Made by a program: the position numbers and the translations under genes. From NCBI GenBank assembly GCA_018350325.1, contig JAEVLN010000003.1:2651214-2715213 (forward strand): 64,000 bases of DNA, given 5' to 3'. Shown here one piece after another: positions 33,631 through 44,915 of the stretch. Source of the DNA: Globodera rostochiensis. Taxonomy: Eukaryota; Nematoda; Chromadorea; Rhabditida; Heteroderidae. The notes beneath the pieces were generated by a model, which worked only from the letters and a program-made list of their open reading frames with translations, was not told the DNA's origin and did no database searches. Position 1 is the first letter of the stretch. Each line of letters begins with the position of its first letter.

Positions 33631-34848
33631 TAAAAGCAAATACTAATAACGCAACATTTATTGATTGGCTTCGTTCCCTCCCGCCCCAATGTTTGGTTCT
33701 CTTTTGTCTCTTTTCGCCTTTCCACCCGCCTGCCAATCCCCTCATAACCCATTCTCGTTCCGACACTCATTGATTTCTCGAGACATCTGTCTGGCAATTA
33801 TTCTCCCCCCCCCCTCCGCCCTTTTTTCATTGCATTTGTCGAGAATGGTGGGCCCGGCCCGCCACCGCTTTTTCCCTGAAGAAGCTTTGTTTTGGTGTCC
33901 CCATTTTTGCGGGCGGATTTACAATTCAAATTGGCCCGGGATGAATGCATTCGTTAGTTAGGCAAGTCCAGGCAGGTCCCGCGGATTCAGACTGCTCTAC
34001 TGGATGGATGATTGCTTATTCCATCATGTTCGTTTTTTGAAGTTCCGGTCTCGCAACTTCAATTTCACTATGTAGATTAGACCACATGCACTTTTAGCGT
34101 TTTGTGTGTTTCATTATGGAGGGCGGACGGGGGGGGGGGGAATTGATTTATTGTGCATAGACCCCGACACATTAATCATTCATTCCCGCATTTCAATGAA
34201 TTTCCAAGAGGCGGCGGCCATTTGTAATGTGTAAAAACGAACAAATTTAATATTGCCCCTTTACCCAGCCGACGTTTGTCAACAGTTGTTTGAACCTTTC
34301 AGCCCCATCAAACCAATCTTATTGGTGATGAACAAACACTAAGGGACATGACGACAAAAGGTCCGTCCGGTCGCACAACAAAACGAAACAAACACATTTA
34401 TGATAGTCGCTTACCACCGGGCACATTTTGTCCGATTTGTGCGATCGGACGGCACGTTTTGTCCAACTAGGCCTTGTTCAAACTCCGGGGTTTCGGTTAA
34501 CCGGTTTCCAAGCTTTGTGTTAGCCGGGTACGAAATCATAAAGCGGGTCGCGCAAAAATTCCCGTGTTTAGAGAACCGGTCTTGGGCGGCAGTAACCTTA
34601 ATTGAACACACCAATTGTCCTCCCCTCCCCCCCATCTGTAAATTATAAAACGGTCATTTGTCCTCCTCCACCTTCGCGTTTGGCGGGTTGATTTGTTCTC
34701 CCCCCCCCCCCTCTTGCCTCAATTATTCGATCTCTCCCCGCTCTTTTGACGTTTTCGTACTTTGCCCTCTGTTCCCCCCCCCCGAGCAATTTCTCTCCCA
34801 CCGCCGCTGTCCATCAGACAGCAGAGAGAAGGGGGCACTGAGAAATAA

Positions 34849-34880
<32 letters not shown>

Positions 34881-35534
34881 GAGCGTCTACTGCTCCTCCT
34901 TCCCCCCCCCCTAATTTCCCCCAAATTCACAATTCCCCCTCCCTTTTTGCCTCCCCGCCCCGTCAATACTACCAACACACGCACGGATGCACGCATAACC
35001 ACCGCCGAGTGGGTGTTTGTCAGTGTATAAATACTTTGTGAAGGAATTGAACATTGTGAGGCGTAGCGCGGGCAGAGGAGACGGGGCGGGCGGGCGGGCG
35101 CTTCGCGATCGATCCCCCCCCCCCACAATCAGTCACTATAAATATGCACCAAACAATCGCAATATTCCTATCATTGTTACCTATGTGTATGGTATGGTAC
35201 ATCCTGTATGTGGGCGCGTAATTTTACTTCAATCATTTCACAAGTGGCCATATTTTTTGCCCTTATACTGCCCTGGCCTCGCCTCCCCGCCAAAACAAAT
35301 TTGTTTAAAATTTGAAAAACCGCGATTGTTCACGGGCGAATTTCGACTTCCCCCCCCCCCCCAAAAAAAGGGGGACGTTTCAGTCTTAATCCCGTCCGAT
35401 CCCCCACTCAAACTCAATTACGTAATTTAAGTCGCTCATCCACTTTTAAAATTTAGATTCACGGCATTACCATTTGACTGGACTACACACCATACTACTT
35501 AGACTTACCACTATATTAACTCTTTGTATACAAA
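33631..35534. other. Intergenic upstream region with very long poly-G
   Basis: This holds a 31-bp uninterrupted G run (34849-34879) and several C runs of 9-12 bp. TATA-like boxes lie near 35024 ('tataaata') and 35138 ('ctataaatatg'), in the right place to be promoters for the gene starting at 35535. I see no convincing exon. Confidence 0.45.
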
Positions 35535-37925
35535 ATGCCAGACCAACAGTCGGGTTGTTCCAGCGTCGCATCAGCTGCCTCACAGCCGCAGCAGCATCAC
35601 CACCAACAACAGCATCGTTCGCCCTTCCTCCGTCGCTGCTCCATATCGGAGCCCCATCTGGACATTGTGCCGCATTTTGTTAAGGAAGAAAAAAGTGTGT
35701 GTAATAATTTTCAATTTTGTAATTTTCAATTTGTATTAATGGATAAAATCAGCAGACGTCAACCCGTTCAACCGCGTGTTCTCCGGCCTTTTCGACAAAG
35801 GCTCAACATTTTCTGTGAACAGCACTGATTCAGTCGACCATCATCAGCATCATGCCGCCGCTGCTGCTGCTGCTGCTGCTGCGGGCTCGCTGTTTTCGCC
35901 GAAAAGGTGAGCCCAAGACGGACAATTGGTTAAACGGCGTTTTATTCCCTTCCCTCCCCTGGAGCATTTTGAGAAACGTTCTCCGCCAAACTCATTAAAA
36001 AGTGCATTTTCGACGCGAATTGAATGCCAAAAAATTTTGTTTTGCCCGAGTTGCGTATAATTTTGGGTGTGACATTTTGTTTTCTGTTGTAGTGACGAAT
36101 TTGCTACCCCTTAAAGCACCCGGGGGGGGGGGGGATGTTTAAGTGTTTACAAATTTTGTTTGCTTTCATGAGTGAAACTGATCCCCCCCCCACCCACCCT
36201 TCTCCCTAATTAAATTAATCCCTAATTTCCGTCAAAATTCCTAAACAAAATCGATTTGTTCTTCCTCTCCCGTTTTCTGTTTTGACCTCCTCCCCCTCCT
36301 CCTCCAATCTCTGCTGGTGTGTGTGTGCTGCTTTTTCTCACCCCACGTGGGGATTAATTGAACTGGTGAGGAGTAAATTTGCTGATGACGCCCCCCTCCC
36401 CTTTCCCTCGTGGCCGTCCGTCGATGTTTGTGCTTGGTACGAAGATGAGGGGGGGGGGGGGGGGGTGCTGAGAGGTTAGAAGAAAAAGGCAAATCGGATG
36501 ATGACACACGGGTGGGTGGGGGGGGGGACCTTTGAATGTCCTCCGTTTGGCGGATTAGTTGAGGAGGGTACAAAAAGTGCAAAATTTGACCCCCCCCCCC
36601 ATTCAAATAACGACACGGTGTGTGTGACAACAGTGAAGAAACATTTGCGCAGTGTTTTGTTGTGTGAAAAGGCCGGCCACGCGCTTTTTTCTTCTCTAAT
36701 CGCCTTTTTTGGCCTCTGACTTTTCGTCCTTAATTTGTTGGCGCTGATCATTCCATTCAGTTGGGCGGTGAAATGGTCAGACCTTTCCCCCCCCCCCCCC
36801 CCTCTCTCCCGTTTTTTGATCTTTTTTTGTGTCGTTTGCCTGTCCTGAGACGATGGGAAGCGGCGGCGACGGCGGCATGTCACACATTTCATTTTTCTTA
36901 TCCTTTCTCGGAAACATCGCCAAATCACGATGATGATGATGATGATGATGACATTGGGTGGGGGGGGGGAATGAGTTCACTTGCACCACCACCCACCCCC
37001 ACCAACCAATCGAACGATGGGTGTAGTATGTAACTTTGATAAAGTTTTGTAAGAACGCCACACTGTTCTTCGTTGGGCACCGCAATTCTCCATACTCCTC
37101 CCGCCCATTAGAAATGAAACGGGTTGATCATGAAAAGGAGTTTTTAAGGAGGTTTGAAAAAGCGGGATGAATACCAAAATGAAATCTTTTTTTCCAGTCC
37201 CGGTCCCTTACACTACCCCCTAATGGTCTTTCCGTCGAGTGTTTAATTTTTGATGCTTTGTGTTTGTGTGTTTAAGCGTACTTTTTTACAAATTTTCTGG
37301 ACGGAGGGGGGGGGGTTGACTTAGGAGCAGCTGCAAAGTTAGGCGAAGATTGGCCATAAAAATTTATGCACGATTAAAACTTTTGTGCGCTTTTTTTTTT
37401 GTTTTGTTTATTCTCTTTTATGTTTTCCCCTGTTTTAAGCGATCATTTTCACGACCAATTGTCGCCTCATCAACTGACGAAAGGGAAAAGCGCTGTCGGA
37501 ATGATTAGTGAGCCGATTCCATTCGTCCCAACCGCCGGCGGGGGTCCGTCGGACAGACTGCGCAAATCGGCCACCAGTGTGTCGGCCCTCTACAACACTT
37601 CCCCGCAGGCGACACATCATTTCCCGACAATTCCCGAGGACCAGGGCGGCTTGACGATGTCCGCCGGCAGAATAACGGATACGTCCCCAAACAAGGCCAT
37701 GATGGGCATCCCGGGGGCTTCAAGTCCCCCCAAATCGGTGAGAGAGATAGAGAGAGGGTCGTTCATCCATCGAGCAGTCCCAATTACTACCTATGGGCAT
37801 TTTATTGATCGTCCGTTTCTTTTCAGGGTTTCATGAACTTGTTCGGCACCGGCGGGTTCCTCTCCCGCCCCGTCCTGCACAGTCCGGAGGAGAACTACCG
37901 GATCATCATGGCTTTGGACCGATAA
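35535..37925 (+). CDS. Unrecognised His/Gln- and Ala-rich protein
   Basis: Four exons (35535-35694, 35756-35906, 37440-37737, 37827-37925) join in phase with GT-AG introns to about 235 residues. The N-terminus is Gln/His-rich (QPQQHHHQQQH), followed by a likely basic phosphosite (RRCSISEPHLD). Next come NVNPFNRVFSGLFDKGSTF, a His-Ala tract with a run of ten Ala, and a Ser/Thr/Pro-rich region containing DRLRKSATSVSALYN. The protein ends GFMNLFGTGGFLSRP...EENYRIIMALDR. No membrane segment or catalytic motif is visible. The last 30 residues look conserved in style, and short linear motifs suggest a regulatory or scaffold protein, but I do not recognise it. Further 5' exons are possible. Confidence 0.62.
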
Positions 37926-38759
37926 GAAATGGCGGGGCAGAGGACGGAGGGATTGTCGTCGCTGTTTTCTGTGTGTGTTTTGACGTGGCGAGGCGGGGGC
38001 CTGTGTGCTATGTACATATAAGAGCAAATCCTCCAAAATCGACTGTCAAACAAAAAAAAAAACATTAATTGGACTCTTTGTACACTCATTTCTTATCACA
38101 AACACACGACGGACACTAACTAAATGCTAAGGCAAACAATTAAAAGAGAATTTGGAAAGATAGCCAAGCCGGCCATGGCCAAAGTGCACAAAATTTGGTG
38201 CAAAGCCTTTGATGAAAATTGAATGAAACTTCAGGGTTTAAACGGAAATTGAAAGGAAGGCGATCGTTGGATTAGTCCGTCCCGCCAGTCCCCCGAGCAA
38301 AATGCCTAATTAATTATTTGTTAAATTACTGTTTTTTTTCATTTTTAAGTCAAAGAAAAGGTACATGGTATCCGGCCCGGGCGGGTGTTTTTTGATCAGG
38401 GTATTAAATTGGGCTCTTTCAGAATTTTCAAAAAATGCAACCCAAAAAAATTCACTTTTTCGTGACAAATATTCTGCCACCAAAAAAACGCTTTAATTCA
38501 AAAATTTTCTTTGAAATGCCTTGAGTTTTTCAAAGTGACCTATCATTCCTTCTCAAGTTTTGAGGCACTTTTTTTTGATTAAAGGTTTTTGAACCGTCCC
38601 TGACACCACCCGTAAAAAATGGCGCTGGAATTCAATTTTTATCCGATTGTTGCGTCTTAATTGTGACTGAATTAATATAAAAACAATAATCTGAGTGTAA
38701 AAGGCAGCAATGGACTTGTTGTTGTTGGAAAGAGAACCCTTATTGGAATAGTGCTGTTA
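37926..38759. other. Intergenic (convergent 3' ends)
   Basis: AT-rich 3' flanks of the unrecognised gene and the MO25 gene. No exon is seen. Confidence 0.5.
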
Positions 38760-40867
38760 TTATTGATGCATTTGTCGAATCTGCTTTATCAGATAAGCCT
38801 TTTCGTCGTTGAACTGCTCGTCGTCGGTCCGTTCACTGTGAAAGTCGCTGAGGAAGTCAACCAATTTGTCCCTGTTGCGCATAAGTATCTCCGAAATTGC
38901 CTTCGGCTTGTTGGGATTTGCGACAAAAACCTTAAAAAACTGCGGAATTTGGAGGGGAATGCGTGTTTTTCGATGTCAAAAATAAAAGAAAATTGGGGGA
39001 CCATCCACGGAAAATGGGCAACGGACCTTGAAGACGTGGAACGCCTCGAACTGGATGTTTTTGCTCTTTTCCCGCAACATATTCATCATCAACTGCAAAA
39101 TGGAAGCAGTCTTTTGAGAAGGTCTATCAAAAAGGGGAAAATCCCATCAAAAAAACACACCATATTACCCTTAATCACCGGCAGAAGGCTGCAACCAACT
39201 CTAGCGATCGGTATCGGGACTTCCAAAAGCTACGCTCCCCAAGCAGTCCATAAACCCATTCCCGAATTGCGCAGATCGAAGTTTGTATTGTTATTGTTGC
39301 CCCAATTTCAAATCCCCTAATTCCGTCCCGAGTTTTAAAACGCCGTTCATTAATGCCAACCACCACGTGTTCGTTCACCTTCAAATTGTCAGGGTTGCTG
39401 ATGTACCGCGTCATCACATTGAAATTGGATCGGTCCAGCAAAATTTCGCCCAACTGACATTTGTTTGGTCAAAAGAAGGAATTTCGCGAATTAAGTGTTT
39501 GACCATCACTCACAAGTTTTAATGTTTGTCTGCGCACCACGTAATTGGTGGAGTTCAGCAGTTTCTGATACGCCTCGAAGAATTGGTCGTACTGCTTCTC
39601 GAGGAAGTCCGCGCACAGACTTTTGTGCTTTGTGATCAGATCCTCAACGGAAAAGGCACATTAAACAATAATAATAAATCAAATGCAAAAAAACCACTGA
39701 TCCGAGTAAAAAAAACCCCAAAATTAATTAAATGAAACTGCCAACTTTGAAGGTCGAGAAAGCGTCCGATGCGATGTCAAAAGTGTTGGACTCCACGTAA
39801 CGGAAGAAATCTGTGAAGGCGAAGCGTATAAAAATGATTGATTTTCATAAAAATATGACTCCAAGCCTCAAAAAATTGACCCCTTTTTCAAACGTTTCAT
39901 CAGTTCCTTGGAAATATTCGGAATTGGGCAATTTTTTATTTTGCCCCAATAAAAATCGACAAAATTTGCTTTTTTTTCTCGATGGCATTTATTGTAAGCA
40001 CTGCCGGACATCAAAGAAACCTAAAAATAAAATGAAACAAAAAAACGATTCGGAATTTTTTTTCGTTTTCCTTTTTTCACCGCTTCTCCTCCAAGGCATC
40101 GAACAAAAAATCCCCAAAACTTCACAGTTCCGACTGACCGTAGAACTGTTCCGAGTGCATAATGATCTTGGCCAAGTGCTCGTGCCGCACACACTCGCGC
40201 AACATTGTGCCGCAAGTGATCGCAATTTCGGATGTCTCATAGCCGCGCACCAGCGCCATCAAAATTTCGGGCCGAGCGCACAAATATTCGACGGTGGGCG
40301 AGCGAGTGCCGATCTGACGACGCAAAAGATTGTTGAAGATCAGCGACACGTCCTTCTTGGACTCGAAGTCCAACTTGGCCAAGTGGCGGACCAGCAACGG
40401 CAGCACGGAGGCGTTGTAAATCTCTTGGACCAGCTGGGAAATCTGCTCCGTGTTCGGCTCCTGATTCTCCTGGCCGTAAATGATCGACTTCACCGCCTGC
40501 AGCCACCGGTTCACCTGAAAATGGACGCATTAGAGAACACCCAAACAAATCCAACGAGTACATCCCCCCCAAACGGCTATGACCCATTTTGTGTGACTGT
40601 TGAACTTTTTTGAAACCAACCCGAACGAATCGGACAAATTTTGTAAAAAATCTGGGCTCTTTTAATCCCTTATGTTGCAGGCTTTAAGAGTCCGACCTCC
40701 TCGACAGCCTTTTCCGACTTTTTGTCTTGACCACGCTCAGTCAAAAGCAATGCCTCGCGCAAATTCCTCACAATCTGAAGATGGATATCGAATTACACGC
40801 AAATCAGCCAGTTAATCACTTCAGAGGGCGATTTGTGTGACTTTCCGAATAACGGCATCTTCAACAT
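38760..40867 (-). CDS. mop-25: MO25/CAB39 scaffold protein
   Basis: Antisense exons run from [16 protein letters not shown] at 40867 to ...[14 protein letters not shown] at 38760. Main blocks are [20 protein letters not shown] (40780-40690); a large exon [19 protein letters not shown] through [24 protein letters not shown]...QFYGQSE (40515-40125); [80 protein letters not shown]; and [20 protein letters not shown]. This is the MO25 armadillo-like repeat protein, which stabilises the LKB1-STRAD kinase complex and activates STE20-type kinases in the cytosol. One intron (39131-39350) carries a dispersed duplicate. The start lies 242 bp downstream of the stop of the RASSF gene on the same strand, a spacing compatible with a nematode operon. 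Confidence 0.88.
39131..39350. repeat. Dispersed ~215-bp repeat (copy 1, in MO25 intron)
   Basis: Nearly identical, in the same orientation, to 44703-44915: both start cccatcaaaaaaacacacc and end aaaacgccgttcatta. The few mismatches suggest a recent spread. No terminal inverted repeats were recognised. Confidence 0.85.
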
Positions 40868-41108
40868 TACGAATCTTGACTGGCCTAAAAAACTTTGAAA
40901 CAAAATAAGTTTTTTTTTTTTCACAAAGTATGGAAAAATGGGAGAATTTGTTGCATTATAAATGCGAATGAAATTCACATGAAAGCACGGCTTTATGTTG
41001 TGAAATGGGCGATCAATCAAAAAACACTCCGATCGACTAAGAATAATTACACCCAAACAATGTGAAGAATGAATAAATGTTTTGTTGTGTAAATGGGGGG
41101 GGGGGAGA

Positions 41109-43632
41109 TCACAGGCCGCGACCATTCGCCGCTCGGTCCGTCTCTTTGGCCAATTGTTTTTCCAGCGTTACTTGCAGTTGGACCGCCTCGAACAATTCCC
41201 TGAAGCGCACAAAATGAATGGATCGAAGGCTTCGATTGAAGCATTAAAAAAAGTTACATTTCCATTACATAAATTTTTATTGCCCCCCCAAACGAAACTG
41301 AATATTTTTCCTTGTCAAAATGAGAAAATGTTTCGAAAACTACAATTTTGGGCCATCTCTGTCCTCACATTCGCCCCACAAATGTCCGTCTGCCCACGGG
41401 TCAATTTTTGAGTTAGCCCTCATCTGGCCCCACCAGCCCCCCCGGGTTTAGGTACGCTGTTGCCCCGGGTTGAGTCCCATTTGATTCTTAAATACAATTT
41501 TTGGTCAATGAATTGCAGAAAATTTGTTTAACACTCGCCCCCCCCCCTCAACTGATGTCGTCATTGCCTTTTCTTTTCCGCCTGCGCGGTTCGCATTGCA
41601 GCAATGGCCGTGTGCAGTCGTTCGGCCGTCGCACTTTCGGTGCCAATTCTGTCCGACCAATTGGCGTTTCGCATCGAATTGAGCACCGTTTGAAGATTCT
41701 GTTCGAATTGCCAAATAGTGGCCAAACAAAACGCAAAATAAAGCATTTAAGTCCAAACGTTGTGCTGTTTACGCAGCTGCACCAATGCGCGTTCATCCGA
41801 GTCCAACAAAGTGAGCTCAACGCGCACCAATTCACCCTTCTGCGCAGTCAGTGTTTTTCTTAAGAAACAAAAATTCAAAATTCAGACCGAAAATTTCCAA
41901 TTAATTATTCATTATTAATTTGTTATTTTAGTTTTTGTTTCAAGTCAAGCAAGTACAAATGAACCAGGGCCGTAACCAGAAAAAATTTTCGGGGGGGGGG
42001 GGGGGGCCAAGCCAAAAAAGTCGATTCTTAGAGGTGCATTTTTGAGTTTTATTGCATTTTTCTTCACTTTTGTTGAAAAATTACTAAAAATTTCAAAAAT
42101 TTTGTCGATTCTCAAATTTTTCAAAAAATGCAAATTTTTTTGCGAATTCTGCTTGTTTTGGGGGCGCGGGTGGGTCGGCGGCAGGGCCGTAGCCAGGGGG
42201 GGGGAAGGGGGGGGGAATTCCCCCCCCCCCCAAAATGAAATTTTAGAAAAAAAAAACAAAAGGGGGGACCCTTTTGTTTTGCACTTTTACAATTTTTTGA
42301 CCAATTTTTTAACAAATTGCCATCAAAAATCAAAAAAAATTTTGCATATTTTTGAAACTTTTGAAAATTGCTTCAAATAAAATACCTTGGTGCTCAAATG
42401 GGAAAGCCATTTGAGCGCCGCGCTCAGATGGTTCAAATTCCCCCTCCCAAAATTTTTTTCTGGCTACGGTCCTGGTCGGCGGTGCCGATAGGCGCCGCCG
42501 GGAAAAATTCCGAATTTTTGACTCAATTTGTTAAGGGATTTTCAACCAAATTTTAAAAAAATCGGCGCTTTTTTGAAGTTTTTTAGAAATAGGAGGGGGT
42601 CGGCGGTGCCGATAGGCGCCGCCGAGAAAATTTTTTTGATCTTTGATGACAATTTGTTAAGAAAATTAGTCACAAAAAATGTAAAAGTTCAAAACAATAG
42701 GGTCCCCCCTCTTGTTTTTTTTTACTCAAAAAATATTTTGGGGGGGGGGGGGCCTGGCCCCCTTGGCCCCCCCCCCCCTAGTTACGGGCCTGAAATGAAC
42801 CCACTCTTGAACTTCGACCAAAGCCTCCAAATCGGGTCTTGAGAAAGTGCGCGCGCAAAGGTCTTGGAATGAAAAGTTCGGGATGTTGAGGAAGGTCAGC
42901 GGACATGGCTTTTTCGATGACGAAATTCCTCTCCGAAGAGAATTGCATCGTTCCGCCATCAGTTCGTTGTAATCTAAACAAAAAAATGCCGTCCTTTATA
43001 TTCACTCAAAATTTCCTTTAAAAAATCATAAAATTTTGTAACTGTTCACACCTGGCGGAGGTGGACGATTTTGCACTGCTTGTTTTTGTTGGCAATTGAA
43101 GAATTCGTTCAACGCTGAAAGATTAACCAAAAAAAGTTTGACCGCCTCGGGTTGAATCTCAACAAGTACTTGTTGTCGAGGAATTTGCAGACGCATTGCC
43201 TTCAACATCGCCCTCATATTCGAGCGATGCCGACCTTTCTTCGTCGTCCAGTCTCAACAGCTCGAATTCAATTCTGGCCCCATGTTGAGCAGATTTTTGT
43301 ACAAAATCATAAGGCCGTTCGTTGGCGATGAACCGATATTCGCGTTTCTAAACAAACACCAAATATAAAGAATTCAGACCCCGTTCTGTTCACAAATTAT
43401 GCGTTTACCGATGCTCCGTCCGTTCGGCCGACCAACGCGAAACTCCCTTTTTGCCGAATTGCATGTGCAAGAGCGTAGACAATCTGAGAACAGCTGAACA
43501 TGAAGCACAATATGAATGGGACAACTTTTCTTCAAGACAACAATCCAAAAAAGCCCCATACGTTGTGCTTTCGTTAACGCCCGAAACACATTGAACATTT
43601 CCGCCCGGTGTATGGACAATTAAATCGATCAT
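41109..43632 (-). CDS. N-terminal RASSF (RASSF7/8-like) protein
   Basis: From ATG at 43632, exons encode an N-terminal Ras-association domain (MIDLIVHTPGGNVQCVSGVN ESTTY; VYALAHAIRQKGSFALVGRT DG; KREYRFIANERPYDFVQK; ARIEFELLRLDDEE). A linker and coiled-coil exons follow: LTAQKGELVRVELTLLDSDE RALVQLRKQ; TIWQFEQNLQTVLNSMRNAN; ELFEAVQLQVTLEKQLAKET. The stop is at 41109. RA first and coiled coil after, without a SARAH domain, is the RASSF7-10 layout, associated with cell junctions and growth control. The last intron needs a GC donor (AAAAG|GCAATG) to keep phase. An 828-bp hAT-like element sits at the 3' edge of the exon ending ...EVQEWV, in or just past a splice donor, so that exon boundary is uncertain. 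Confidence 0.78.
41965..42792. mobile_element. hAT-like element inserted in the RASSF gene
   Basis: The 828-bp element runs from CAGGGCCGTAACCAG to its inverted end CTAGTTACGGGCCTG and is flanked by the 8-bp duplication aaatgaac (41957-41964 and 42793-42800). It contains poly-G/poly-C tracts, an internal second pair of similar ends ('cagggccgtagccagg' near 42182, 'ctacggtcctg' near 42465) and the GATA hairpin pair. This suggests nested insertion of related elements. Confidence 0.92.
42478..42623 (+). repeat. Pair of GATA-loop hairpins, 124-bp spacing
   Basis: The hairpins are at 42478-42499 and 42602-42623. The spacer has GACTCAATTTGTTAAGGGATTTTC, and the downstream flank has GACAATTTGTTAAGAAAATT, as in the other paired copies. 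Confidence 0.9.
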
Positions 43633-43799
43633 TTTTTGGTTAAAAAATCTGAATGATGGAAAAAACAGTTACAAAGAATGGAAAAGTGTAAAGGTAAAAA
43701 AGGAAGTGAAACGCATCGCTTTTATTTGAGTGGACAAGCCAAAATCGGACATTCTTTGGTTTGTTTTGGTGCTGAACCCAAATTTGCGGGTGCTAGATC

Positions 43800-44019
43800 G
43801 GCAGTACCGATAGGCGCCGCTCAGAAATTGAATTTTTGACTTAATTTTGCTGCTAATTTGTAAGTGATTTGCAACCAAAATTTTAAAACGGTAAATTTTT
43901 AAGCTTTTTAAAAAAAGGTTGTCGGCTGATTGCAATTTTTTTGACGCAGAACATCAAAAAACAAACCAACAGAATATAGTGCACATTTTTGGGGGCTTCG
44001 GCAATGCCGATAAGGCGCC
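43800..44019 (+). repeat. Two diverged GATA-loop hairpins, the second interrupted
   Basis: A diverged hairpin lies at 43800-43821 (GGCAGTACC-GATA-GGCGCCGCT). A second starts at 44000 (GGCAATGCC-GATA-AGGCGCC) and is cut in its right arm by insertion of the element at 44023. Confidence 0.75.
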
Positions 44020-44022
44020 AGC

Positions 44023-44567
44023 ACTATGGGTCAAGCCCAGCAGCAGACAAAAATGAACGATGCGCCAAAATTTATGCCATTTTAGCACTAATTCAAAAAA
44101 ATAACCATGCAGCAGACAGCGCATGGTCATATATCCCCCACCATTGAAATTTCTTTCGATTTTCGAAAGCATGTAACACAGGCTAACACTTTATTTCGTG
44201 ACCAAATTTTGCAGACATGCTTCTAGTGCTCTCTTCTTAGCCCTATCAAAATTTGGTGGAGTTTGGGGAATTTTGAAAAAATTTGGTCTGAAAATTTTAA
44301 ACGTTTTTGACTATATACAAATATCTAATGATAGATACCATTTCAAAATAGATAAAATCTATTTCTTATTTTGTTTTCTAGGGATGGTGAAAGTTTGAAA
44401 TGGATCTGCCGTATATAAATGAAGTTAAGCGTATCGAAGTGCGGGATGCTTTTTTGTTGATTAAAAAAGGTGAGAGATAACGCCAAAGGAAGAGAACATG
44501 TTAGAGATAAAAAGGAAAAGCGAGATAGTACAGGGGTTTTTCTCTGCTGCTGGGCTTGACCCATAGT
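44023..44567. mobile_element. Complete ACTATGGG-ended element with 8-bp target duplication
   Basis: The inverted ends ACTATGGGTCAAGCCCAGCA and TGCTGGGCTTGACCCATAGT match over at least 25 bp. Flanks gcgccagc (44015-44022 and 44568-44575) are identical 8-bp duplications. The 545-bp element has no transposase frame. Its target is the stem of a GATA hairpin repeat. Confidence 0.93.
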
Positions 44568-44702
44568 GCGCCAGCGTTCAAATTTTTTTGAAATTTTAAG
44601 AGTTTTTGTTATTAAAATTGATCCAAAAATGTTAATTTTTAAAACACTTCGCCAGGAATTATTTGCCGGAACGCGAATTGCAAAAAAATATACAGTATGC
44701 AC

Positions 44703-44915
44703 ATTCCCATCAAAAAAACACACCATATTACCCTTAATCACCGGCAGAAGGCTGCAACCAACTCTAGCGATCGGTATCAGGACTTCAAAAAGCTACGCTC
44801 CCCAAGCAGTCCATAAACCCATTCCCGAATTGCGCAGATCGAAGTTTGTATTGTTATTGTTGCCCCAATTTTAAATCCCTCAATTCTGTCCCGGGTTTCA
44901 AAACGCCGTTCATTA
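44703..44915. repeat. Dispersed ~215-bp repeat (copy 2)
   Basis: Direct copy of 39131-39350 with a few substitutions. It ends immediately before the unidentified gene remnant. Confidence 0.85.
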
